Positions 16,748 through 24,049 of a stretch of 64,000 nt of DNA are shown here, one piece after another. The stretch's first letter is position 1, and each line of letters starts with the position of its first letter. The notes below the pieces were generated by a model. The model searched no databases, was not told where the DNA came from, and saw nothing but the letters and a program-made list of their open reading frames with translations. This DNA is from Nonomuraea dietziae. Its GTDB lineage: Bacteria > Actinomycetota > Actinomycetes > Streptosporangiales > Streptosporangiaceae. A program made the position numbers and the translations under genes. The stretch is from the NCBI RefSeq assembly GCF_014195505.1, contig NZ_JACIBV010000001.1, positions 3,534,001-3,598,000 of the forward strand, in the 5' to 3' direction.

Positions 16748-16788
16748 CCATACGATGCCGTACAGTCTGACCATACGCCACCGTATGG
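16748..16788. promoter_or_regulatory. Tandem CCATACG operators
   Basis: Two palindromes with the same design lie 23 bp apart. The first is CCATACG-ATGC-CGTACAG (16748-16765, two mismatches) and the second CCATACG-CCAC-CGTATGG (16771-16788, perfect 7-bp arms). They fill the space between divergent TetR and SRPBCC genes, so they probably bind the TetR protein. Confidence 0.7.
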
Positions 16789-16798
16789 AAGGTCGCCC

Positions 16799-17326
16799 AT
16801 GCCCACGCTCGCTGACCGCTACATCCCCGTCCCCGAACACGCCGAGCGGCACTCGATCGTCATCCGCGCCCCGAGGGAACGAGTCTGGGCCGCCGTCCAG
16901 AACCTGCGCCCGAGCGACATCAAGGCGGCCAGGCCGCTCTTCGCCGCTCGCGACCTCATCTCCCGCCTGCTCCACGGGCACGCCCAGAGCGACCTGCCGA
17001 GCTTTGCCGTCCTGGCCGAGGAGCCCGGCAGGGAGGTCGTGCACGGGGTGGTCGGGCAGTGGTGGCGGCTGGGCGCCGCCGCCAACCTCACCGTCGCCGA
17101 TTTCGAGACCTTCGACAGCCCCGGGTACGGCAAGGCCACCTTCGGCTTCCTGCTGACCGACCTCGGCGGCGGACGGACGCGGCTGACGACGGAGACCAGG
17201 GTCGTGACCACCAGCCCCGACGCGCGCCGCGCCATGGCCCGCTACTGGCTGGTGATCAGGTTCGGCAGCGGCCTGGTCCGCAGGGCGATGCTGGGGGCGG
17301 TGAAGCGCAGGGCGGCGGGCCGATAG
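16799..17326 (+). CDS. SRPBCC-like protein
   Basis: 175 residues from ATG 16799. The stretch HSIVIRAPRERVWAAVQNL is the usual opening strand and helix of a START/SRPBCC (Bet v 1-like) lipid or polyketide binding fold, and TRLTTETRVVTTSPDARRAMARYWLVI is the usual C-terminal strand and long helix. It is divergent from a TetR regulator over a double operator, so it is probably derepressed by a hydrophobic ligand. No enzymatic residues can be assigned. Confidence 0.72.
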   Translation: MPTLADRYIPVPEHAERHSIVIRAPRERVWAAVQNLRPSDIKAARPLFAARDLISRLLHGHAQSDLPSFAVLAEEPGREVVHGVVGQWWRLGAAANLTVADFETFDSPGYGKATFGFLLTDLGGGRTRLTTETRVVTTSPDARRAMARYWLVIRFGSGLVRRAMLGAVKRRAAGR

Positions 17327-17335
17327 CCTCGTCCC

Positions 17336-18148
17336 ATGCTGGAAGAGATCACGGCGACCCGCTACGTGACCCCGTTGCGCGAGGGCGGGTCGCTGCCAGG
17401 CGTGGTGGAGGCCGACGACCTCGGCACCTACGCCGTGAAGTTCCGCGGCGCGGGTCAGGGGCCCAAGGTGCTGGTGGCGGAGGTCATCTGCGCCGAGCTG
17501 GCCAGGGCGCTCGGGCTGCGCACCCCCGAGCTCAAGCTCATCGAGCTCGATCCCCAGATCGGCCTGCGCGAGCCCGACTTCGAGATCCAGGCCCTGCTCC
17601 AGGCGAGCGAGGGGCTCAACCTCGCCGTCGACTTCCTGCCGGGCGCGCTGGGGTTCGACCCGCTCTCGTGGCAGCCCGACGCCGCGTTCGCCGCCGAGGT
17701 GGTGTGGTTCGACGGCCTCATCCACAACGTCGACCGCAGCTGGCGCAACCCCAACCTGCTGGTCTGGCACCACGACACCTGGCTCATCGACCACGGCGCC
17801 GCGCTGTGGTTCCACTACAGCTGGAAGAGCGCCGACCCGCAGCGGCCCTTCGACGCCGGCGACCACGTCCTCGCGCCTTTCGCCACCGACGTCTCCGCTG
17901 CGGGCGACAGGCTGGCCGAGAGGGTCACCAGGGAGCTCCTCTCGTCGATCACCGCTCTCGTGCCTGACGAGTGGCTGGAGGACGACGTGTTCGACTCGGC
18001 ACAGGCCGCGCGTGAGGCCTACGTCGAGCACCTGCTCGCCCGCGCCCACGGCCCTCGGGCCTGGCTGCGCATGGCGGGCGGGACGCCCGCGAGGCCGAAG
18101 AGCGGCCCCAGCTCGGTCGGCGCGTTCTGGAAGCAGGGAGACAAGTGA
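17336..18148 (+). CDS. HipA-like kinase-fold protein
   Basis: 270 residues. The ATP-site lysine is in YAVKFRGAG (Lys35); the catalytic loop reads HNVDRSWRNPNLL with Asp133 and Asn138; the metal-binding loop reads LIDHG with Asp152. These match the HipA/phosphatidylinositol-kinase-like fold, but the protein is much shorter than HipA (about 440) and lacks its N-terminal subdomain. The stop overlaps the next gene (TGATG), which encodes a DUF3037 protein. This two-gene pairing recurs in many bacteria, with unknown function. A toxin role is not established for this short form. Confidence 0.85.
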   Translation: MLEEITATRYVTPLREGGSLPGVVEADDLGTYAVKFRGAGQGPKVLVAEVICAELARALGLRTPELKLIELDPQIGLREPDFEIQALLQASEGLNLAVDFLPGALGFDPLSWQPDAAFAAEVVWFDGLIHNVDRSWRNPNLLVWHHDTWLIDHGAALWFHYSWKSADPQRPFDAGDHVLAPFATDVSAAGDRLAERVTRELLSSITALVPDEWLEDDVFDSAQAAREAYVEHLLARAHGPRAWLRMAGGTPARPKSGPSSVGAFWKQGDK

Positions 18149-18525
18149 TGCAGCGCGACGTCTACGAGTACGCCGTCATCCGCGTCATCCCGCAGATGGA
18201 GCGCGGGGAGCAGATCAACGTCGGGATCCTGCTCTACTGCCAGCCGCGCGCGTACCTGTGCGCCCGCGTCGAGCTCGACGAGGCCCGCCTGCGCGCCCTC
18301 GACCCGGCCGCCGACGCCGCCCAGGTACGGCAGGCGCTGTCGGCCTACGAGCTGGCGTGCGGCGACGAGGCCGGCCCGCTGGTGCGCGAGTCCCTCGGCA
18401 GCAGGTTCCGCTGGCTGACCGCCCCTCGCAGCACGGTGGTGCAGACCTCGGCCGTGCACGCCGGCCTCACCTCCGACCCCGACGCCGAGCTGGCCAGGCT
18501 CTTCGACCGCCTGGTCCGCCTCTGA
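18148..18525 (+). CDS. DUF3037 family protein, partner of HipA-like kinase
   Basis: 125 residues starting MQRDVYEYAVIRVIPQMERG, followed by GEQINVGILLYC, the signature of DUF3037. ATG 18148 overlaps the kinase stop, with GCAGGGAG upstream. No known catalytic residues are visible. Strict coupling to the HipA-like gene implies the two act together, possibly as kinase and substrate or inhibitor; this is inference. Confidence 0.82.
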   Translation: MQRDVYEYAVIRVIPQMERGEQINVGILLYCQPRAYLCARVELDEARLRALDPAADAAQVRQALSAYELACGDEAGPLVRESLGSRFRWLTAPRSTVVQTSAVHAGLTSDPDAELARLFDRLVRL

Positions 18526-18534
18526 CCGAGCGGC

Positions 18535-19275
18535 TCACACCTCGACGGTCATGCCGCCCACCGCGACCGCGATCTCGTCGCGGAAGCTTCTGCCCGCGGC
18601 CTCCACGGCGGCCTCGGGGTCCGTGCCCGGCCACAGATGCGTCAGCAGCAGCTGTCCCACCCCCGCCTCGGCGGCCTGCTGCCCGGCCTGGAAGGCGCTG
18701 GTGAGGTAGCCCGCGTCGTCGGGCGGCATCTGGTCGGGATAGGTCGCCTCGGCGATCAGGAGGTCGCTGTCACGAGCCAGCGCGACCAGGTCGGGGCTCG
18801 GGCCGCCGTCACCTGTGTAGGTGACCGACGTGCCGCCTGCCCGCACCCGCACGGCGGCGTTGGGCACCCAGTGCGGCAGCAGCGCCGTGTCGACCGTGAA
18901 GGGGCCGAAGGCCAGCCGGTCGCCGGCCTCGAACTCACGCACCTGGTAGGCCTCCTCCAGCATGCCCGGCCTGTCCAGGGACAGGACCGCCGACAGCGCG
19001 CCTGGCAGGGCGTGGATCGGCAGTAGCGGCGGCCTGTGCCCGCCCAGCGCCCTCGCCCTCAGCAGCGGGTTGAGGTCCGCGCAGTGGTCGGGATGTCCGT
19101 GGCTGATGACGACCGCGTCGACCTGCTCGGCGGCCGTCGTCTCCAGCAGGCGTGGCAGCGCCGCGTAGCCCAGGTCGAGCAGCAGTCTGAAGCCGTCGTG
19201 CTCCACCAGGAATCCGCTGCAGGCCTGTCCCGCGGTGGGCCAGGCGCCGCACCCTCCCAGCACGGTGATCCTCAT
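18535..19275 (-). CDS. MBL-fold metallohydrolase
   Basis: 246 residues starting MRITVLGGCGAWPTAGQAC. The metal-binding signature SHGHPDHCADL is intact, with later ligands at TYTGDGGPS and LLTHLWPG. The overall form is that of RNase Z-like / cAMP phosphodiesterase-like hydrolases of actinobacteria. Convergent with the DUF3037 gene (10 bp apart) and separated from the next gene upstream by a strong hairpin. The substrate is not evident. Confidence 0.85.
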   Translation of the reverse strand: MRITVLGGCGAWPTAGQACSGFLVEHDGFRLLLDLGYAALPRLLETTAAEQVDAVVISHGHPDHCADLNPLLRARALGGHRPPLLPIHALPGALSAVLSLDRPGMLEEAYQVREFEAGDRLAFGPFTVDTALLPHWVPNAAVRVRAGGTSVTYTGDGGPSPDLVALARDSDLLIAEATYPDQMPPDDAGYLTSAFQAGQQAAEAGVGQLLLTHLWPGTDPEAAVEAAGRSFRDEIAVAVGGMTVEV

Positions 19276-19297
19276 GAGCCCGATGATGCCATCGAGC

Positions 19298-19337
19298 GCG
19301 GGGAGCCGGCGCGCCCTCGGCGTCGCCGGCTCCCCGC
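19298..19337 (-). terminator. Hairpin terminator after the MDR gene
   Basis: Perfect 14-bp GC-rich stem, GCGGGGAGCCGGCG (19298-19311) with its complement at 19324-19337 and a 12-base loop, 34 bp past the stop at 19372. No T-run, as is common in high-GC actinomycetes. Confidence 0.7.
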
Positions 19338-19371
19338 CGGGCCGTCCTGTCATGCGCCGCTGTCCGGCCGT

Positions 19372-20373
19372 TCAGAGCCTGACCAGCATCTTGCCGACGT
19401 TGCCTCCTCGCATCATGTCGAGGAAGGCCGCGGGCGCCTGGGCGATGCCCTCCGCCACGGTCAGCTCGGTGTGCAGCGAGCCGTCCGCCAGCCAGCCCGC
19501 CGCCTTGCCGATCCACTCGGGGAACAGGTGGAAGTAGCTGTTGATCAGCATGCCGCGCAGGTTGGCGTCCTTGGCCGCCAGCGAGAACAGGTTGGAGGGT
19601 CCGGGGACGGGTGAGGTGGCGTTGTAGGTGCTGATCGCGCCGACGAGCGCGATCCTGCCGCCGTGCCGCAGGGCGTCGATGGCGGCCACCAGGTGGTCGC
19701 CGCCGACGTGGTCGACGTAGACGTCGACGCCGTCGGGCGCGGCCTCGGCCAGCTGGGCGGCGAGCGAGCCCGCCCGGTAGTCGATGGCCGCGTCGTAGCC
19801 GAACTCCTCGACCAGCTTCCTGGCCTTCAGCGGTCCGCCCGCCGAGCCGATGACCCTGGTCGCGCCCAGCTTGCGGGCCAGCTGACCCGCGATGCTGCCC
19901 ACCGCTCCCGCCGCCGCCGAGACCAGGACGACGTCGCCCTGCCGTACGGGGGCGACCTCGGTCAGCGCGGCGTAGGCGGTCAGGCCCGTGGTGCCGAGCG
20001 CGCCCAGGTAGGCCTCGGCGGGGGCCAGAGCGGTGTCGACCACGGTGGCGGCGGCCGCGTCCATGACGGCGTACTCGCGCCAGCCGAGGAAGTGCACGAC
20101 GGTCGCGCCGACGGGGACGCCGGCCGAGCGGGAGGCGACGACCTCGCCGACCGCCGAGCCGTCCATGGGGGCGCCGAGCTGGAACGGCGGCAGGTACGAC
20201 TCGACGTCGTCCATCCGCTCGCGCATGTAGGGGTCCACGGACATCCAGGTGTTGCGGACCACGATCTGGCCCTCTTCGGGCTCGGGGACGGTGGTCTCCA
20301 CCAGCTCGAAGTGCTGAGGAGCGGGCTCGCCGACGGGGCGGGCGGCCAGGCGGATCTCACGGCTTGCGGTCAT
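19372..20373 (-). CDS. NADP-dependent oxidoreductase (MDR, zinc-free)
   Basis: 333 residues from ATG 20373, with AAGGAG upstream. It has the leukotriene B4 dehydrogenase / double-bond reductase signature: VRNTWMSVDPYMRERM, GTTGLTAYAAL, and nucleotide motif AAAGAVGSIAGQLA. It lacks zinc ligands, as expected. The family reduces alpha,beta-unsaturated ketones or aldehydes with NADPH. Its 5' region is shared with the divergent lipoprotein gene. Confidence 0.88.
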   Translation of the reverse strand: MTASREIRLAARPVGEPAPQHFELVETTVPEPEEGQIVVRNTWMSVDPYMRERMDDVESYLPPFQLGAPMDGSAVGEVVASRSAGVPVGATVVHFLGWREYAVMDAAAATVVDTALAPAEAYLGALGTTGLTAYAALTEVAPVRQGDVVLVSAAAGAVGSIAGQLARKLGATRVIGSAGGPLKARKLVEEFGYDAAIDYRAGSLAAQLAEAAPDGVDVYVDHVGGDHLVAAIDALRHGGRIALVGAISTYNATSPVPGPSNLFSLAAKDANLRGMLINSYFHLFPEWIGKAAGWLADGSLHTELTVAEGIAQAPAAFLDMMRGGNVGKMLVRL

Positions 20374-20631
20374 GGTGTCTCCTTGTTCGGCCGGTCTCGC
20401 TGACCGGTGGGACCACTGTGCCGAGCACCGCGCACGATCGGCTGGGGGTCGGCTGGGGGGCGGCCGGGGGTACGGCTGGGGCGCCGCGGGAGCTCGGCGA
20501 TCCGCCCGCGGGGCACGGCGCCGTCGAGGGATCGCGGCCGGGTCCCGGGGCTGTGCGAGGGTGGCCACTCAGGGGTGTTTCAGGGTGGTCCCTGAAGGCG
20601 TCGCTCCCTGCCTGTAGGAGAGTTGGCTCTC

Positions 20632-21327
20632 GTGAAGACGAAGAGGACGATCGTGATCGCCAGCCTGGTCGGGCTCGGGGCGGCCCTGACGGGGTGCGGC
20701 GGGCTGGGCGCGAAGGAGCGGGAGAGCGTCAGCTACGACGTCACCGACAAGGTGGCGGCGCTGAGGGTGGAGGCCGATTCGGGCACCGTCGAGGTGGTGG
20801 AGTCCGACCGCAAGGGGATCCACGTGACCGAGACCCTCGTCTGGAGCAAGAACAAGCCCGCCACGAGCCACGTGGTGAAGGGCGACACGCTGGCGCTGTC
20901 GTTCACCTGCCCGATCTCGGTGGGGATCAACTCGGGCTGCGACGTGAGCTACCTGGTCGAGGTGCCGAAGGGCCTGCTGGTGGACGCCGAGACCGACTCC
21001 GGCCGGATGACGCTGACCGGCCTGTCGGCCGAGGTGAAGGCCAAGAGCGACTCGGGCGCGATCGAGGCCGACCGGCTGACCGCCAAGCAGGTCCTCGCGG
21101 AGACCGACTCGGGCGACACGAAGCTGGTGTTCACCGCGCCGCCCGACAAGGTGGAGACCAGAAGCGACTCCGGCTCCAGCGAGGTGCGCGTGCCGAAGGG
21201 GCCTTACCACGTCACGGCCGAGACCGACTCGGGCGACAAGGAGATCGCGGCGATCCACGACGACTCCGCCGCCAGGACGATCGAGATGAGCAGCGACTCG
21301 GGCCGCCTGGAGGTCGCCGCCTCCTAG
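20632..21327 (+). CDS. DUF4097-like repeat lipoprotein
   Basis: About 231 residues. A lipoprotein signal ends LTGC (Cys22 from GTG 20632). The rest is built of short beta-strand repeats of about 20 residues marked by (A)ETDSG or KSDSG: at least six copies, e.g. AETDSGR, KSDSGA, AETDSGD, RSDSGS, AETDSGD, SSDSGR. This is the right-handed beta-helix style of DUF4097/DUF4098 adhesin-like proteins. TTG 20623 is an alternative start closer to TAGGAG. The insertion sequence begins 9 bp after its stop, leaving the gene whole. Function unknown; likely envelope-associated. Confidence 0.8.
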   Translation: MKTKRTIVIASLVGLGAALTGCGGLGAKERESVSYDVTDKVAALRVEADSGTVEVVESDRKGIHVTETLVWSKNKPATSHVVKGDTLALSFTCPISVGINSGCDVSYLVEVPKGLLVDAETDSGRMTLTGLSAEVKAKSDSGAIEADRLTAKQVLAETDSGDTKLVFTAPPDKVETRSDSGSSEVRVPKGPYHVTAETDSGDKEIAAIHDDSAARTIEMSSDSGRLEVAAS

Positions 21328-21336
21328 CTAGTACAC

Positions 21337-22318
21337 CTAGACGAGTAAGTCCTAAGTCGTTCGGCTGCGGGAACAGCGAAGGGTGTCGACGATCTGTTTG
21401 TGACGACAGACATCAACACCCTTCTCACCGCACTGTACGTGAAGATCGACGACTGGCTCGGCGCATCATCGCGCATCGGACGCCCACCAAAGCTGACCGA
21501 CGCTGAGTTACTGACCCTGGCGGTGGCCCAGGTCCTGCTCGGTGTCCGTTCCGAGGCACGCTGGCTGCGGTTCGTCCCCCGACACCTGCCCGGCGCATTT
21601 CCCTACCTGCCCGGCCAATCCGGCTACAACAAACGACTGCGCCATGCCCTGCCCCTGCTCCAGCGCGCAATCCGGGCCTTGGCCCGCGACACCGACCTCT
21701 GGGCCGAGCTGGTGTGGGTGGTCGATTCCACCCCGGTCGAATGCGGCCGTTCCCGCCCCACCCCCCAGCGCTCGGACTTGGCCGGCTGGGCCGGCTACGG
21801 CTACTGCCGCTCCCACTCCCGCTGGTTCTGGGGCCTGCGACTACACCTGATCTGCACTCCGGCCGGACTGCCGATCACCTGGGCCCTGGCCACCCCGAAG
21901 ATCGACGAACGACAGGTGCTGATGGCTATTCTCGATCACGATCCTGACCTGCTCGTCGACCGGCCCGGGCTGCTGATCGTCGCCGACAAGGGTTATGTGT
22001 CGGCCGAGCTGGACCACTACCTGGAAGAGCGGGGAGTACGGCTGCTACGGCCTTCGTATCGCAACCGCATGCCCCGTCCGGGCGAGCAGTTCCTCAAGCC
22101 CATCCGTCAGCTCATCGAATCGGTCAACCACACTCTGAAGGGCCAACTCGATCTCGAGCTTCACGGCGGACGCAGCCCGGAGGGGGTCGGAGCGCGCATC
22201 GCCCAGCGCATCTTGGCGTTGACCGCCGCGATCTGGCACAACCGCGCCACCGGCCAGCCCATCACACGATCACTGATCGCCTACGACCACTGATCAGACT
22301 TAGGACTTACTCGTCTAG
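21337..22318. mobile_element. IS982-like insertion sequence
   Basis: Ends carry perfect 22-base inverted repeats (21337-21358 and 22297-22318), starting CTAGACGAGTAAGTCC. CTAG at each outer edge can be read as a 4-bp target duplication (it is its own reverse complement), leaving 18-bp repeats and a 974-bp element. One transposase gene fills it. The element is intact. The right-hand CTAG supplies the stop codon of the neighbouring minus-strand gene, so it landed between two convergent genes without breaking either. Confidence 0.88.
21400..22293 (+). CDS. IS982-family transposase
   Basis: 297 residues from GTG 21400. The DDE catalytic core shows VWVVDSTPVECGRSR (first Asp), LLIVADKGYVSAEL (second Asp) and a glutamate in the RQLIESVNHTLKGQLDLELHGG segment. 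N-terminal DAELLTLAVAQVLLGVRSEARWLRF is typical of actinobacterial IS982 proteins. Full length, no frameshift, so probably active. Confidence 0.88.
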   Translation: MTTDINTLLTALYVKIDDWLGASSRIGRPPKLTDAELLTLAVAQVLLGVRSEARWLRFVPRHLPGAFPYLPGQSGYNKRLRHALPLLQRAIRALARDTDLWAELVWVVDSTPVECGRSRPTPQRSDLAGWAGYGYCRSHSRWFWGLRLHLICTPAGLPITWALATPKIDERQVLMAILDHDPDLLVDRPGLLIVADKGYVSAELDHYLEERGVRLLRPSYRNRMPRPGEQFLKPIRQLIESVNHTLKGQLDLELHGGRSPEGVGARIAQRILALTAAIWHNRATGQPITRSLIAYDH

Positions 22319-23145
22319 ACGTCCGTCCGGCCGAAGGCGGCGGCGTTGGCCGCGGCCCACTCCGCGAAGAGCCTGGGCGGACGGCCGGTGACCTGCTCGA
22401 CGGTGGGCAGCACGGGCGACTCGTCGAGGTTGCCCTCGGCGAAGAAGTCGAAGAAGGCGTCGACGTACATCTGCGGCATGGCGGCGCTCATCTGGGCCCT
22501 GGCCTCCTCGTCGGAGAGCCCGACGAAGGTGAGGTCGCGTCCCAGCGCCTCGCCGAGCAGGCGCACCCTGTCGGCGGGAAGCAGCGACTGCGGCCCCGTG
22601 AGCGGGTAGACCTGCCCCTCGTGCCCGTCGGTCAGGAAGGCCGTGGCGGCGACCGCGCCGATGTCGAGGGGGTCGATGGCGGCCACCCGCACGTCGGGGA
22701 AGGCGTCCTTCACCACGTCGCCCGCCCTCAGCTGGTCGAGCCAGCGGAAGGTGTTGGCGAAGAAGGTGCGCGGGCGCAGGATCGTCCACGGCACGCCCGA
22801 CTCGCGGACCATGGCCTCCGACTCGATGTGGTAGCGAGAGACGGCGTTGGCCGGGTTGCCCGTCTCGGCGGCGCTCGCCGACAGCAGCACGACGCGCTCC
22901 ACGCCCGCCTTGGCGATCTCCGCCAGCGTCGCGGCCATGTTGTCGTAGCCGCTGAGCAGGAAGACCCCCCGCACCCCCTCCAGCGCCGCCGCGACGGAGG
23001 CAGGGTCGTTGAGGTCGCCTGTGGCGAGTTCGGCCGGCAGGTCGGCCTCCCGCCTGACCAGCGCGCGGACCGGCTCGCCCGCCTCGGCGAGGGCGCCTAC
23101 GACGGCCCTGCCCGCGTTTCCTGTGGCTCCAGTGACGAGGATCAT
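22315..23145 (-). CDS. NmrA-like NAD(P)-binding protein
   Basis: 276 residues starting MILVTGATGNAGRAVVGAL, the GxxGxxG motif of atypical short-chain dehydrogenases. It continues with FLLSGYDNMAA, VVLLSASAAE and WTILRPRTFFAN, as in NmrA/QOR2-type redox-sensing or quinone-reducing proteins. There is no YxxxK catalytic pair in the standard place. Its TAG stop lies in the CTAG at the right end of the insertion sequence. It starts 10 bp after the GNAT gene ends, so it is probably the last gene of that operon. Confidence 0.85.
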   Translation of the reverse strand: MILVTGATGNAGRAVVGALAEAGEPVRALVRREADLPAELATGDLNDPASVAAALEGVRGVFLLSGYDNMAATLAEIAKAGVERVVLLSASAAETGNPANAVSRYHIESEAMVRESGVPWTILRPRTFFANTFRWLDQLRAGDVVKDAFPDVRVAAIDPLDIGAVAATAFLTDGHEGQVYPLTGPQSLLPADRVRLLGEALGRDLTFVGLSDEEARAQMSAAMPQMYVDAFFDFFAEGNLDESPVLPTVEQVTGRPPRLFAEWAAANAAAFGRTDV

Positions 23146-23154
23146 GAAAAGAGC

Positions 23155-23997
23155 CTAGAACAGGACAGACATGAACGTGTCGACCTCGTGGAAGCCGACC
23201 CTCCTGTAGACGGCCCTGGCCGCGTGGTTGAAGTCGTTGACGTACAGCGAGACGACTGGAGCGAAGCAGGAGAGCGCCGCCTCCACCACCGCCGCCATGC
23301 CCGCCACCGCGTGACCGTGGCCGCGCAGCGCGGGGTCGACCCAGACGCCCTGGATCTGGCAGGCCTGCGGGGTGACGGCGCCGACCTCGGCCTTGAACAC
23401 GACCTTGCCGTCGTCGATGCGCGCGTAGGAGCGGCCGATGCGGATCAGCTCGGCCACCCGCGTGCGGTAGAGCGCGCCGCCGTCGCCCCCGTTGGGCGAG
23501 ATGCCCACCTCTTCGGTGAACATCGCCACGCAGGCGGGCAGGAGGATGTCGAACTCCTCGGGACGCACCCGCCGTACGAGTGGGTCGGCGGGATACGGGG
23601 ACTTCTGGGTGGTCGCCATGACCGGCTGCGACCAGCGGATGGCCCTGGCCCGCCCCCAGTGCGGCTCCAGCCGCTCCCACAGCAGCTCGACCGCGGGGGC
23701 GGGGCCGACGATGGACGAGCATCGGCGGCCCTGCTTGCGCGCGCGGTCGGCGAAGGCGTGCACGGCCTCGGGCCCGGCGTTGACCGGCACCAGATTTGCT
23801 CCGGCGTAGCAGAGCGAGGTGAGCGCGCCGCGCGGCCCGAACCCCCACATCTGCCCGCCCAGGCGCGTCGGGTGCAACCCGACGCTCCTGACCCGTGAGG
23901 CGACGAAGACGTTGGCGACAGGGTTGGTGTCGAGAAGTGCGAGCACTTCGTCCCTGTCGCTGTCGTCGAGCACACGCGACGCCGATGTACGCAGCAT
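23155..23997 (-). CDS. GNAT acetyltransferase with DUF4081 N-terminus
   Basis: 280 residues starting MLRTSASRVLDDSDRDEVLA; an ATG at 24036 would add 13 basic residues not typical of the family. The N-terminal half matches the DUF4081 domain (NPVANVFVASRV, LGGQMWGFG, CYAGANLVPV), and the C-terminal half is a GNAT with acetyl-CoA loop VDPALRGHGHAVAG. In many actinomycetes this gene directly follows ispG. Here two genes (MFS and TAP-like hydrolase) lie between. Substrate unknown. Confidence 0.88.
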   Translation of the reverse strand: MLRTSASRVLDDSDRDEVLALLDTNPVANVFVASRVRSVGLHPTRLGGQMWGFGPRGALTSLCYAGANLVPVNAGPEAVHAFADRARKQGRRCSSIVGPAPAVELLWERLEPHWGRARAIRWSQPVMATTQKSPYPADPLVRRVRPEEFDILLPACVAMFTEEVGISPNGGDGGALYRTRVAELIRIGRSYARIDDGKVVFKAEVGAVTPQACQIQGVWVDPALRGHGHAVAGMAAVVEAALSCFAPVVSLYVNDFNHAARAVYRRVGFHEVDTFMSVLF

Positions 23998-24049
23998 CAC
24001 ACCGGCCAGCCTACGCGACCTGCCCCGTTTTGACATGAACCACGCCCAG

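Noticed and set aside
16172..18049. Long minus-strand frame extending the TetR protein upstream
   Set aside because: Residues before MGRLTADD lie opposite the SRPBCC and HipA-like genes and have low-complexity composition; the true start is near 16735.
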